A stretch of 64,000 nucleotides of DNA from Streptomyces abyssomicinicus (GCF_008974245.1 NZ_BBZI01000006.1:409125-473124); one strand, 5' to 3'. Counted from the stretch's first letter, positions 9,950 to 18,395 are shown. Notes: generated from the sequence alone by a model not told the origin. Numbers and translations: made by a program.

Positions 9950-10354
9950 TCAGTTTCCGCCGCTTGACGAAGCCCGCCGCGCCCTCTCCATCAACCCCCG
10001 CACCACCCCGACGAGTTCGGCCGGCTCGAACGGCTTCGCCACGAACGCGTCGACCCCGACGTCCAGCCCCGCCTCCACCTCGGGACGGCTGCACGCGCTC
10101 ACGATGGCGAGAGGCAGATCACGCGTCCCGGGATCCGACCTCAGCCGCGCCGCCGTCCCGAGCCCGTCGAGCCGCGGCATCACGACGTCCAGCGTGACGA
10201 CGTCCGGGCGCACCTGATGGATCACTTCAAGACACTCGGCACCATCGGCCGCGGTCACCACCTCGAACCCTTCCAGCTCGAGATTGACCCTGATCAGCTG
10301 CCGGATCACCTCGCTGTCGTCGACGACAAGGATCCGGCCGGAAGCGCCCGCCAC
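9950..10354 (-). CDS. Stand-alone response regulator (receiver domain only)
   Basis: 134-aa CheY-like receiver without an output domain. Landmarks are the acidic pair RILVVDDSEVI, the phosphoacceptor Asp in VTLDVVMPRLDG, the conserved Ser/Thr in AIVSA and the Lys in VAKPFEP. No histidine kinase is adjacent, so the partner is unknown. The frame is open upstream, but GTG at 10354 matches the start of receiver folds of this type. It lies 6 nt after TACTCT with no ribosome-binding site, suggesting leaderless expression. The divergent neighbour is tRNA-Arg. Confidence 0.85.
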   Translation of the reverse strand: MAGASGRILVVDDSEVIRQLIRVNLELEGFEVVTAADGAECLEVIHQVRPDVVTLDVVMPRLDGLGTAARLRSDPGTRDLPLAIVSACSRPEVEAGLDVGVDAFVAKPFEPAELVGVVRGLMERARRASSSGGN

Positions 10355-10537
10355 AACTAGAGAGTAGGCACGGGGTGCAGCCCCCGTCCCGGTTTTCCGC
10401 ACTTCCGCCCGTACCGGACAGGACACGGAGTGCCTCCACCCACCACCAGGCGCCCTGTCGAAACCCGTTCACGACCACCCGCGATCAGCTGGTAGTGTTC
10501 TACCCGTCACCGCAACGAACGCGAACGCGGACGACAC

Positions 10538-10609
10538 GCCCCCGTAGCTCAGGGGATAGAGCAACGGCCTCCGGAGCCGTGTGCGCAGGTTCGAATCCTG
10601 CCGGGGGCA
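10538..10609 (+). tRNA. tRNA-Arg (anticodon CCG)
   Basis: Cloverleaf folds cleanly. The acceptor is GCCCCCG/CGGGGGC, the anticodon stem ACGGC/GCCGT carries loop CTCCGGA (anticodon CCG), and the T-arm is GCAGG-TTCGAAT-CCTGC. The 3' CCA is not encoded. The 3' half is the integration site of the element that follows. Confidence 0.97.
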
Positions 10610-10610
10610 C
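10568..10610 (+). repeat. Left att site (attL) in the tRNA-Arg 3' end
   Basis: 43 bp from the anticodon loop to just past the tRNA end. It is repeated at 22624-22666 with a single difference (G at 10593, A at 22649, in the T-loop), and in decayed form at 28026-28066. Confidence 0.92.
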
Positions 10611-10628
10611 CTTGTATGAGGTGCCAGG

Positions 10629-10667
10629 AAGCCCCGCCACCAGCGAAAACGCTGAGGCGGGGCTTTT
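10629..10667 (+). terminator. Terminator after tRNA-Arg
   Basis: Nested hairpin: outer arms AAGCCCCGCC/GGCGGGGCTT, inner arms CAGCG/CGCTG with an AAAA loop, followed by TT. Canonical intrinsic terminator 19 bp after the tRNA; inside the left end of the element. Confidence 0.85.
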
Positions 10668-10885
10668 GCGTGCGTCCGGTGCGAGTGCAGCCGTGTGCCG
10701 CCGGAAGTGGCCCTGCGACAGGGTCTGTGGACTATTCGTGGACAGGGCCGGTCAGCGTTTCCGCAGGTCAACTGCTGAATTTCCGACGGCCCGTGGCCGA
10801 GCACGAAGCGCAGCGAGCCCCCCGGGGCCACCGGGGGGCTGATGTGGGTGAGGGTCTGCGGGTGTCCCAGGGCACACCGCGGACC

Positions 10886-12262
10886 TCAGTCGTACTCGCT
10901 GAGCAGCCTCTCGATCCGGCTGTTCGCCACCTCCTGGCGCCCGTCGAGGCACTTCGCGTACCGGCCCAGCAGCACCTCCACGGAGTTGCCCGCCCGTTCC
11001 GCCACCTCGGTCGGGTCGACGCCGGCGTTGAGCCAGGTCGAGAGCGCGGAGTGGCGGAGGTCGTACGGTCGGGCCGCCAGCGGTGAGGCGGCCGCAGCCG
11101 GGGGCAGCGCCAGGAGGCGGGCCTCCTGCCAGACGCGGTAGTACGTCGACGAGGGCACGACCGACCCCTTCTCCGTGAAGAACAGCCGCCCGTCCGCAGC
11201 CGTGCCGAACGTCTCCAGGTGCTCCCGGAACTCCGCCACCAACTGCGGCGGCAGCGGCACCCGGCGCACCTCCTCGACCGGCCGGTTCTTCAGGCCGCGG
11301 TCGTCGTGCGTCTCCCCCGAGTCGGTCCACTGCCTCCCCGCCGTGGGTCGGGTGCGGTGCAGGGTGGCACTCCCCCACCCCTGAGCCGGGAGCACCAGGT
11401 CGCTCTCCGAGAGCCCCACCGCCTCGGCCGGACGCAGGCCGCCGTAGTACATCGCGGCGAAGAACCCGACCAGGCGCCGGCCCCGAGCCCGGCGGTACCC
11501 CCCGACGTACGACACTGCGGCCAGCAGATTCCGCGCCTGCACCGGGTTGGCGACCACCCGGGGATCCACCTCCCCGGACACCTTCGGCTTCTGCCACCGC
11601 ACGGCCGTCACCGGGTTCTCCTGGAACTCACCCAGATCGACGGCGTAGTTGATCGCGTTGACGAAGGTCCGCCGCTTCCGTCGCACGGTCTCGGCCGCAG
11701 CGGCCCTCCCGTCCAGCTTGAGCTTCAGCGAGTCAAGGACTGCCCGCGCGGTGGCGGGCTCCGCCAGCTCGGCGAGTGGGCGGGATGCCTTGGCAACCCA
11801 GCGCAGGACGTTGAGCACGTCGTCGGGAACGTCGTCCCGGGCATCGGGCCCGGGCAGCACGAAGGCCCAATTGCGCAGGGCCCGCCGGATCTCCGTGTCC
11901 GTCGGCCGCCCTGGCCGCTCGGTGAGGAAGCCGAGGGTGACCGAGGCCAACGCCTCGTTGATCGCGTCCCTGGTGTTCGGGGCGGCGTGTGGCCACTTCA
12001 TCGCCAGGTACCGCAAGGCGAACTCGTACCAGGTGAGCGACGGCTTCTTCTCGTCCATCGAGGCCGGGAGGCCGCTCTCCGTGTCGAACTCCTCGCCCTC
12101 CCGCGTGGCCCACAGCAGCTTGGTCCGGAAACTCTCCGCGAGGCCCTTCGTGCGGAACTGCTCGGAGAAGACCTTCCCCGCCACGCGCCAGCGGACGTCG
12201 TACGAGCTCTTCTGGGTCGCGCGCTTGCGGATGCCCCAGACCTTCACGTCCAGCGACTTCAT
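10886..12262 (-). CDS. Tyrosine recombinase (AICE integrase)
   Basis: 458-aa site-specific integrase acting on the tRNA-Arg att site. It has an N-terminal arm-binding/SAM-like region and a C-terminal catalytic domain. Residues are box I Arg277 (MYYGGLRPAEAV), the PYDLRHSALSTWL motif (Arg403-His404) and the nucleophile Tyr435 in LLGRYAKCLDG. Tyr replaces the first box II His and Asn426 replaces the later His/Trp; both are tolerated in actinobacterial relatives. The ATG at 12262 overlaps the xis stop (ATGA). The frame is open far upstream through rep, but that part is a shadow. The 3' end lies 276 bp from the att core, the usual place. A degenerate paralogue is at 29.1-29.45 kb. Confidence 0.95.
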   Translation of the reverse strand: MKSLDVKVWGIRKRATQKSSYDVRWRVAGKVFSEQFRTKGLAESFRTKLLWATREGEEFDTESGLPASMDEKKPSLTWYEFALRYLAMKWPHAAPNTRDAINEALASVTLGFLTERPGRPTDTEIRRALRNWAFVLPGPDARDDVPDDVLNVLRWVAKASRPLAELAEPATARAVLDSLKLKLDGRAAAAETVRRKRRTFVNAINYAVDLGEFQENPVTAVRWQKPKVSGEVDPRVVANPVQARNLLAAVSYVGGYRRARGRRLVGFFAAMYYGGLRPAEAVGLSESDLVLPAQGWGSATLHRTRPTAGRQWTDSGETHDDRGLKNRPVEEVRRVPLPPQLVAEFREHLETFGTAADGRLFFTEKGSVVPSSTYYRVWQEARLLALPPAAAASPLAARPYDLRHSALSTWLNAGVDPTEVAERAGNSVEVLLGRYAKCLDGRQEVANSRIERLLSEYD

Positions 12263-12447
12263 GCCGACTCCAGTTGCCGCAGCCAGGTCATGAAGTCGCT
12301 CCGCCACACCCGCAGCTCGCCGTTGGGCAGCTTGAAGGCGGCCGGGCCGTTGCCGAGCTCGCGCCAGCGGTAGAACGTCCGCCGCGAGATTCCTCCCAGT
12401 TCGGCGAGGACCTGCGGGACGGTCATCAGCTCGTCTTTCACGGTCAC
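12259..12447 (-). CDS. Excisionase (MerR-like HTH, Xis)
   Basis: 62-aa winged-helix protein of the BldC/MerR-like excisionase type: MTVPQVLAELGGISRRTFYRW followed by the wing LPNGELRVWRSDFMTWL. It directs Int toward excision. It is locked between neighbours: its GTG at 12447 overlaps the rep stop (GTGA) and its stop overlaps the int ATG (ATGA), so rep-xis-int are translationally coupled. GTG at 12441 is an alternative start with better ribosome-binding-site spacing. Confidence 0.88.
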   Translation of the reverse strand: MTVKDELMTVPQVLAELGGISRRTFYRWRELGNGPAAFKLPNGELRVWRSDFMTWLRQLESA

Positions 12448-13814
12448 GCTCCCTTCTGGGACGACGCGGCGAGTTCTTCGCGGGCGGTGCGTCGGTTGAG
12501 GGCGATGCCACGGGCGATGGTGGCGGCGAGGACGGATTCGCCGGGGCTGTGGCCGTGGCCGGCGTAGCGCCAGTCGGCGAGGACGAGGGTGGTGTCGGGG
12601 TCGCGGTCCTCGAGGCCGAGGGCGGCGTGTTCCTGGGCGGAGCGGTAGTCGGCGCGGGCCTGGCGGAGGACGCCGAGGGTGGTGGAGTAGCGGCGGGACT
12701 TGGAGCTGAAGTGGCCGCGGAAGCCGAGCATGTGGGCCCAGGCCCACAGACGGCGGTCGGGGTAGAGGGGGTCGAGGGTCTTGCAGGCTGTGATGAGGCG
12801 GCGGGCGTGGGGCGGGACCTGGTGGCGGTCGAGCTCGCCGAGTTCGCCGATGCGGCGGTCCAGGGTGCCGGTGGTCTCGGCGGCCTTGGTGGCGTACTTG
12901 GCGATGTAGGAGGCGACGGCCTGCTCGGTGACGTCGTCGGTGTCGTCGCCGAAGGCGTGGATGGAGCGGACGTCGAGCTGGGCGCCCCACTGGAAGTGGC
13001 GCTCGGGCCGGTCGGCGGCGGGCGGGAGGGTGACGGTCGTGTAGGGGTGGGCCGCTGCGGCCTTGATCGCGGCGGTGAGGAGTTCGGTCGTGGCCCAGGC
13101 CGGAGGTCGGCTTCCTGGTCCTGCGGGGCCGTCGAGCCGGACCACGGCGTGAAAGTGGACGGCTCCGCGTTTCTGGAACTCGGCGACCTTGGCGTAGGAC
13201 AGCCGCAGGTACTCGGGGAGTTCGCGGCGGGTGATGCCTGCGGCGAGGGCGAGTTCGCGGCGCAGGCGGTTGGTGAAGCGGTGCCAGAGTTGGCCGGCCA
13301 GGTTGTTGAAGAGGACGGCACCCTCGTAGTCGTAGCGGTCCGGGTGGAGCGGCGTGCCCAGGGCCGGGTCGGTTTCGGTGTGCTGAGTGCCGCAGCGGCA
13401 GCGTCCGGAGGCGGGCCGGTTGTGGACCGGGCCGAAGGACGGTGCGGTGAGGGTGAGGAAGACCCGAGGTCCTTCGCGGACGGTGGCCGGGATGGCGCGG
13501 CGGTCATCTCCGGCGAGGCCGGCGCGGATGAGGTGGAAGGTGTCGCCCGCGTAGGTCCAGGCGCAGGAGGGGCAGCGGGAGGCCCTCCGGTTGCCGCATG
13601 CGATCCGCAGACGCCCGCCCGGCTCGGCGTCGGTCGAGTAGCGGTGCAGGGTGTCGCCGCTCGTCTTGTCCTGGGTGGCGGTCCAGCCGGACAGGTGGAT
13701 CGGGTTCGCGCAGCCTCCGGTGCGGTGGACCTGGTCGCGCCAGCGGTCGAAGCCGTCGGCCGATGCCACGCGGAGCAGGTCGCCGAGGGTGAGGGTGTCG
13801 AGGTCGCTAGGCAC
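12444..13814 (-). CDS. Rolling-circle replication initiator (RepSA-type)
   Basis: 456 aa, the length of pSAM2 RepSA. It carries a Cys cluster (ASRCPSCAWTYAG), an HxH metal motif (AVHFHAVVRLDG) and the nicking-tyrosine motif YIAKYATKAAE, as in actinobacterial RCR initiators. It nicks the double-strand origin of the excised circle. GTG at 13814 is chosen because AGGAG lies 7 nt upstream; the frame extends further but without signal. The preceding small gene overlaps it by 8 bp. Confidence 0.93.
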   Translation of the reverse strand: MPSDLDTLTLGDLLRVASADGFDRWRDQVHRTGGCANPIHLSGWTATQDKTSGDTLHRYSTDAEPGGRLRIACGNRRASRCPSCAWTYAGDTFHLIRAGLAGDDRRAIPATVREGPRVFLTLTAPSFGPVHNRPASGRCRCGTQHTETDPALGTPLHPDRYDYEGAVLFNNLAGQLWHRFTNRLRRELALAAGITRRELPEYLRLSYAKVAEFQKRGAVHFHAVVRLDGPAGPGSRPPAWATTELLTAAIKAAAAHPYTTVTLPPAADRPERHFQWGAQLDVRSIHAFGDDTDDVTEQAVASYIAKYATKAAETTGTLDRRIGELGELDRHQVPPHARRLITACKTLDPLYPDRRLWAWAHMLGFRGHFSSKSRRYSTTLGVLRQARADYRSAQEHAALGLEDRDPDTTLVLADWRYAGHGHSPGESVLAATIARGIALNRRTAREELAASSQKGA

Positions 13815-13995
13815 GGACCGTCTCCTGTCGCTTCGAAGTGACAGGGGTGCGTCCGGCTCCGCGGCAGGCAAGGCAGGGCACTGCCTTGGTACGCAGGAGT
13901 CCGCGGCGATCCCGGCCTGCGACGGTGACGGCCACGGCGGCGAATCCGTCACATGCTCGGCAGATGCGCCACGCCGGGTGGGACGAGTACGTCAT
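13807..13995 (-). CDS. Small Cys-motif protein upstream of rep
   Basis: 62 aa with two paired-cysteine motifs (CRACDG and CLACRGAG), probably a zinc ribbon resembling DnaJ-type CxxCxG knuckles. It overlaps the rep start by 8 bp and is co-transcribed. Small proteins in this slot are common in integrative elements; the role is not known. The ATG at 13995 has GGAAGGAC upstream. Confidence 0.65.
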   Translation of the reverse strand: MTYSSHPAWRICRACDGFAAVAVTVAGRDRRGLLRTKAVPCLACRGAGRTPVTSKRQETVRA

Positions 13996-14085
13996 GCTTG
14001 GTGGTCCTTCCGGATCTCTCGGTTAGGTAAGGGACGGCTCCCGGACGGCTGCTTCTTGGCGGTTGCGTGCCGCCCGGGGGCCGGG

Positions 14086-14289
14086 TTACTGCCCGGGGTG
14101 GAAGTCCTGGGCGTGGTCCTGCAGCCACTCGGCGATCTCGTCGGCCTCTTGTTGGTTCGCGGCGCGGAAGATGGCGGCCTCGCCGCATGAAATGGCTTCG
14201 GAGTGTCGGCCTTCTCGGGCTGCTCGGGCAGCCCGCTCGAGCAGGCGTTGCAGGTGTGGACGCATGGTGTTGCTGCCTCTCTTGTTCAT
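14086..14289 (-). CDS. Small hypothetical AICE protein
   Basis: 67 aa, helical and charged (LLERAARAAREGRHSEAISCGEAA), ending EWLQDHAQDFHPGQ. The ATG at 14289 overlaps the stop of the DUF2637 gene (ATGA). An internal ATG at 14265 has a better Shine-Dalgarno (GAGAGG) and could be the true start. Function unknown; position fits the spread/regulatory cassette of the element. Confidence 0.6.
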   Translation of the reverse strand: MNKRGSNTMRPHLQRLLERAARAAREGRHSEAISCGEAAIFRAANQQEADEIAEWLQDHAQDFHPGQ

Positions 14290-14936
14290 CCGAGTTGGGT
14301 GGCGATGGCCTCGGCGAGCGGCGCGGGGACGCCGAGCCGGGCGCGGAGGGTGTTGAGGTCGATCCGGTGGCCGGTGCGGGTGTGGTGCTCCTCGGCCAAG
14401 CGGCGGGCGTGTGCCACGAGTGCGGGCGGCACATCTGGAACGGCAACCGGCGGCGGTGCGGCTGGAGCCGTTGCTGTCGGCAGGGGCTCCAGTACCGGTG
14501 CTTCTGCAGGGACCTCCAGGACCGGCTCTGGTTCGTCGGTCTCCGCGCTCACTTCGCCGCCGGGTTCGGCGTGCTCGTGGTGGTGGCCGTGGGCGAGGAG
14601 GGTGCCGCCGAGGAAGGCGAGTGCCGGCCATCCGGCGACCCCGAGCCGCAGCCAGGTGGGCGGGTCGTCCAGGTTGAGGAGTCCGGCGGTGGCGATGTTG
14701 GCGCCGAGGGAGGCGGCCAGGGCGGTGAGGAACCAGAACCACACCAGCCGCGAGGAGCCCCCGGTTCGCAGGCGTCGCCAGGCCGCGACCATCAGCAGGT
14801 CGACGGAGACCGGGTAGGCCCACGCCTTCCAGTCGTCTTGTCCGGCCGCGGCAGCGAGGTCGTGGAGGTGGGCGAAGGACAGCGCACCGGCGATGAGGGC
14901 CTGGACCAGGACGGCGTCGAGGCGGATCCGGGACAC
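14286..14936 (-). CDS. DUF2637-type membrane protein (Spd-like)
   Basis: 216 aa. The N-terminal half has four hydrophobic segments (about residues 8-28, 40-52, 66-88 and 96-116), and there is a His-rich HGHHHEHAE stretch. A Pro/Glu/Ala linker follows, then a C-terminal helical domain (AHARRLAEEHHTRTGHRIDLNTLRARLGV) that looks like a HTH. DUF2637 proteins sit next to tra in Streptomyces plasmids and AICEs and are thought to help spread of the element through the mycelium. GTG at 14936 has AAGGAGA upstream. Confidence 0.78.
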   Translation of the reverse strand: MSRIRLDAVLVQALIAGALSFAHLHDLAAAAGQDDWKAWAYPVSVDLLMVAAWRRLRTGGSSRLVWFWFLTALAASLGANIATAGLLNLDDPPTWLRLGVAGWPALAFLGGTLLAHGHHHEHAEPGGEVSAETDEPEPVLEVPAEAPVLEPLPTATAPAAPPPVAVPDVPPALVAHARRLAEEHHTRTGHRIDLNTLRARLGVPAPLAEAIATQLG

Positions 14937-15023
14937 GAGGTCGTCTCCTTCGGTTTAAGGCATGCGTCGGGTAGGGACCTGGCGCACGAGGGCGGTTGCG
15001 CCGACCGGGAGGGGTGAAGAGAG

Positions 15024-16379
15024 TCAGGCCGTGCTGGAGGCCGCGGCCTTGGCCAGCGGCCCGCGCTGCGGGGCGACGACGTCGAACGTCGGCCGGAAGA
15101 GCGCGAGTTCCGGGATCTGTGGTGTGCGGTGGGCGTGCTTGTTGCAGACGTCGACCGCGTGCCTGAGTGAAATGTGGGGGGCGCGGATGCGGGCCCAGCC
15201 GCCGGAGGAGTCACCGGCGACGGCGAGGCCGGGTATGCGGGTGCTGATCTGGGTGGCGGCCTGGACGGCGTCGGCGGAGATGTCCTCGAAGGCCATCTTG
15301 GCGGAGGCTTCGTCGTTGACGCGGTGGGCGGTGCGGCCGGTGAGCTGGGCGCGGAGCATGGTGATGCCCTTGCCGAGTTCGGAGCCGAAGCGCTGCCCGC
15401 ACACCTCCAGGTAGATGCCGGCCGCACGGCCGAGCTGGGCGAGACGGACCAGGGCGGTGACGATCCGGTCCCGCCGCTTCTCCTCCTCCTTGCTCGCGAA
15501 CAGGGCGAGCTCGGCGACCTCGTCCACCAGGACCACCACCGGCGTGGGGCGCCGGTCGGCGGGCAGGTCCCAGATATCGGCGGCGATCTCCGCGTCCGGC
15601 ACACTCGCCGCAACCCGCTGCTCGGCCCGGATCACCTGATAGACGGCCTCCATCCGCCGGATCAGCGCGTCCAGCAGCTCGGCCGCGTCGTCCGGGTTGT
15701 CCGCCAAAGCCGAGAACCGGCGCGCGAGGGGGAACAGCTCGACGCCCTGCTTGCAATCGATCCCCACCAACGCCACATCCTGCGCTGCCAGTTCCGCGAC
15801 CAGATGACGCTGGTAGACGGACTTCCCCGACTTCGTCGCCCCGATCGTCAGCGCGTGCGGGACCGTCCGGTAGTCCCGGAAGTGCACAGCCCCGTCCTCC
15901 CGCAGAGCTACCGGCACCCGCATCGGCTCACGCCGCACCCGCGGCAGGTACACCCGCTTCAGGACGTCGTAGGCGGTCATCCGCAGCTCGACGACCCCGG
16001 CCCGCACCTCCCGCGACGTCACCCCGTACATCCCGAAGCCGTGACGCAGCCGGTCCGCCGCCTGCGCGAACTGCGGTGCGTCCTGCCCGGGGCAGAGCCG
16101 CACCCGCAGCACCAGCCCCGTCCGCGTCACCCGCGTCCGCAGAACCTTCGGCACCCGCGGCCGGGGCGCCGACCGCTTCTGCAGCCTGGCGAGGGCTACC
16201 CGCCAGCGGGAGGGAGGGACGGAGAGCCCGCAGCCCTCCATCACCCCCGCATAGCGGTGAGCTACCCGCGTCATGGCGACCAAGGCACCGAAAGTCAGCC
16301 AGTACCAGGCCGGGCGCCGCCACCGCAGAACCCCCGCGCCGACGGCCACGACCAGGACCACGAGCCCGAGCTCCCGCAT
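15024..16379 (-). CDS. FtsK/SpoIIIE-like DNA translocase (TraSA/TraB type)
   Basis: 451-aa membrane-anchored ATPase that by itself pumps double-stranded DNA between hyphae in Streptomyces conjugation. Two N-terminal hydrophobic segments (residues 3-18 and 25-37) are followed by the motor domain, with Walker A GATKSGKS (180-187) and Walker B VVVLVDE (281-287). The ATG at 16379 is chosen because GGAAG is upstream and it starts 1 bp after the stop of the SCO3933-type gene; the frame's earlier codon lacks a signal. Confidence 0.93.
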   Translation of the reverse strand: MRELGLVVLVVAVGAGVLRWRRPAWYWLTFGALVAMTRVAHRYAGVMEGCGLSVPPSRWRVALARLQKRSAPRPRVPKVLRTRVTRTGLVLRVRLCPGQDAPQFAQAADRLRHGFGMYGVTSREVRAGVVELRMTAYDVLKRVYLPRVRREPMRVPVALREDGAVHFRDYRTVPHALTIGATKSGKSVYQRHLVAELAAQDVALVGIDCKQGVELFPLARRFSALADNPDDAAELLDALIRRMEAVYQVIRAEQRVAASVPDAEIAADIWDLPADRRPTPVVVLVDEVAELALFASKEEEKRRDRIVTALVRLAQLGRAAGIYLEVCGQRFGSELGKGITMLRAQLTGRTAHRVNDEASAKMAFEDISADAVQAATQISTRIPGLAVAGDSSGGWARIRAPHISLRHAVDVCNKHAHRTPQIPELALFRPTFDVVAPQRGPLAKAAASSTA

Positions 16380-16380
16380 G

Positions 16381-16740
16381 TCACGCGGCTTCCGGCCTCG
16401 GCACCGCACCACCGGCCACCAGCGACGTCACCGCCACCGCCCGAAAAGCGATCCCGTGCCGCTGCCGACCGTTGAACTCCGACTCCCACGGCCGCGCCAC
16501 CAACTGCGTCAGCGCCACCGGGGTCCCCATCACCAGGTCACCGGAGATCCCCGTCTCGGGGACCGCCACGGTCAGGATCTCCACCTCGCCGAACGCCGCG
16601 AACATCACGTCCACGGTCATCAGCTTCACACCGTCGGCGTCGACGGCGATCTCACCGGTCCGCCGGTCACGGAGCTTGATCTCAGGAGCTTTGGCGACCA
16701 TCACGGTCGCCGCGGACGTGTCGACAGGGATCTGGCGCAT
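16381..16740 (-). CDS. SCO3933-family regulatory protein
   Basis: 119 aa starting MRQIPVDTSAATVMVAK, the characteristic opening of this AICE family. A beta-rich fold follows, with RDRRTGEIAVDADGVKLMTV and ARPWESEFNGRQRHGIAFRA. It always precedes tra in such elements; it may be involved in transfer or copy control, but no biochemical role is known to me. It is the first gene of the leftward operon driven from the operator region at 16.8 kb. Confidence 0.85.
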   Translation of the reverse strand: MRQIPVDTSAATVMVAKAPEIKLRDRRTGEIAVDADGVKLMTVDVMFAAFGEVEILTVAVPETGISGDLVMGTPVALTQLVARPWESEFNGRQRHGIAFRAVAVTSLVAGGAVPRPEAA

Positions 16741-16783
16741 GGGCGCACTCCTCCACTGATGAGCGATGCCACCCTACCGGCAG

Positions 16784-16925
16784 CATCTCTAGAGATGTTT
16801 CTAGTGAAGCGGCGTCGACTCCACCTGTCAATCAGCTCTCTAGAGATGTTGGCGAAGGCGTGGCGGGGGAACCGATCAACATCGGTTGCCATGTGTGCGG
16901 CAGCTGCCCGTAAGGTGTCTAGAGA
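16784..16925. promoter_or_regulatory. GntR operator cluster in the divergent tra/gntR promoter
   Basis: Three sites share the core TCTAGAGA. CATCTCTAGAGATG (16784-16797) is a perfect palindrome, TCTCTAGAGA (16837-16846) is a second, and a half-preserved copy sits at 16918-16925 just before the gntR ribosome-binding site. A minus-strand TTGACA (16831-16826) with a 17-nt spacer to TTCACT lies between the first two, so repressor there would block the leftward rep/tra operon. A separate ACCGAT-N4-ATCGGT dyad is at 16871-16886. Confidence 0.75.
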
Positions 16926-16941
16926 AGCGAAGGAGCATTCG

Positions 16942-17700
16942 ATGACCAACGAGCGGGCTGACCGCCGGCCCAAGTACCAGCGCATCGCGGATGAACTGAA
17001 GGAGGACATCCGCGCTGGTCAGTACGTTCCTGGTGATCGACTCCCCGGCGAGAACGACATCATGGCCACCTACGACGTGGCCCGGATGACCGCCCGCCAG
17101 GCGCTCGGCGTCCTGCAGAGCGAGGGCATCGCCGAGGCCCGCAAGGGCGCCGGCGTATTCGTCCGCAGCTTTCACCCGATCCGGCGCCGCGGCATCCAGC
17201 GACTGTCCGAGCGGCAGTGGGGATCAGGCAAGTCGATCTGGTCCACGGAGACCGAGAACCGCGACCTCACCGTCGACCAGCTGGAGGTCACCGAGGAAGA
17301 AGCCGCGGAGGACATCGCCCTCGCCTTGGACGTAGAGCCCGGCTCGCCGGTCTGCGTTCGCAGCCGTCGCTTCGTCCTGGACGGCAAGCCCGTCCTCCTG
17401 GCCCGCTCCTACCTTCCCGCGACCATCGTCGCCGGCTCCGCCATCACCCAGGAGGACACCGGCCCCGGCGGCACCTACGCCCGCCTGGCCGAACTCGGCC
17501 ACAAGCCGGTCCACTTCCGCGAAGAGCTCCGGTCCCGGATGCCCCTGGCCGCAGAGGCCGAGCGCCTCAACCTCTCCATGGGCACCCCGGTCATCCTCAT
17601 CACCCGTACCGCGTTCGCCGAGGAAGGCCACCCCGTCGAGTTCAACCGCATGACCCTCGACTCCGCGGCCTACATCCTTGAGTACGACTTCGACGCCTGA
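16942..17700 (+). CDS. GntR-family transcriptional regulator (KorSA-like)
   Basis: 252 aa. The N-terminal winged helix (KYQRIADELKEDIRAGQYVP through MTARQALGVLQSEGIAEARKG) is followed by a UTRA ligand-binding domain in HutC/FarR style (VRSRRFVLDGKPVLLARSYL). In pSAM2 the equivalent KorSA represses transfer and replication genes. The ATG at 16942 has AAGGAG 7 nt upstream and the third operator copy overlaps its leader, suggesting autoregulation. It is divergent from the transfer operon. Confidence 0.9.
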   Translation: MTNERADRRPKYQRIADELKEDIRAGQYVPGDRLPGENDIMATYDVARMTARQALGVLQSEGIAEARKGAGVFVRSFHPIRRRGIQRLSERQWGSGKSIWSTETENRDLTVDQLEVTEEEAAEDIALALDVEPGSPVCVRSRRFVLDGKPVLLARSYLPATIVAGSAITQEDTGPGGTYARLAELGHKPVHFREELRSRMPLAAEAERLNLSMGTPVILITRTAFAEEGHPVEFNRMTLDSAAYILEYDFDA

Positions 17701-17736
17701 ACTGTGCGAAGCGGTAGGAGAAGAGGCGGCGCAAGG

Positions 17737-18189
17737 TCAATTGCTGGGGCGCCAGCGGAACCAGTAATCAAGGCCTTCGACCCGGTAGCGGTCGTTGTCG
17801 TCGAACCGCATCTCGCCTACAAGCCGCCTAGCTCCGCTGGGCTCCCGGCGCCAGGACGCCAGGGCCTCGTCCAACTCGTCGTAACGGGCGTCCATGCCAC
17901 CGCTGCCCGGGTGCGTCTCCGGCCCCGTCAGCCCAGCCTCGTAGCGCGCGTTCCATTCGACAAATAGCGCCCATTGCTCGCGCTCCAACGCCGCCACGGC
18001 GTCACTTGCCGGCCAGACAACGTACTCGCCAGGTTCGTCGGTACGGTCGTAACTGCAGGCCTGGAAGTAGTGGGGCTCGCTCTCCACATCGGCGAGTCCG
18101 AAGCGTGGCCCGTCGTACCACTCCAACTCGACGTGCACGCGCTCGAACCCGTCGGCTATCAACCGTGCTTCGTCCCAGCTGTCAGTCAC
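17737..18189 (-). CDS. Hypothetical protein (AICE cargo)
   Basis: 150 aa, acidic and rich in aromatic residues (ELEWYDGPRFGL, DYWFRWRPSN). It has no transmembrane segment and no motif I recognise. GTG at 18189. It faces gntR tail-to-tail and sits between the regulatory genes and the HD/HSP90 cargo, so it is probably an accessory gene. Confidence 0.7.
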   Translation of the reverse strand: MTDSWDEARLIADGFERVHVELEWYDGPRFGLADVESEPHYFQACSYDRTDEPGEYVVWPASDAVAALEREQWALFVEWNARYEAGLTGPETHPGSGGMDARYDELDEALASWRREPSGARRLVGEMRFDDNDRYRVEGLDYWFRWRPSN

Positions 18190-18395
18190 CCACGCAGACT
18201 ACTGGGGACCGCCCCCTGCAGGGTCTGTCGAAGCGGGGACAGACTTTCCCTACTCCATCAAGGCGGCTCGCTCCGCTCCCCGCGCGGCCCGGCCGCCGTC
18301 CGGGCCTGCGCTCCTGTCTCCGCCCCGCTCCAGCCCGGCCGACGCCCGCACCGTTGCCCGAACGTCCCGGCATTGCGTGGACTCGATCTCCGCGC

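Noticed and set aside
10886-13507. Single 873-aa integrase-like frame
   Set aside because: The 5' 415 codons are a Pro/Ser/Thr/Arg-rich shadow of rep; the integrase starts at 12262 in an overlap with xis.
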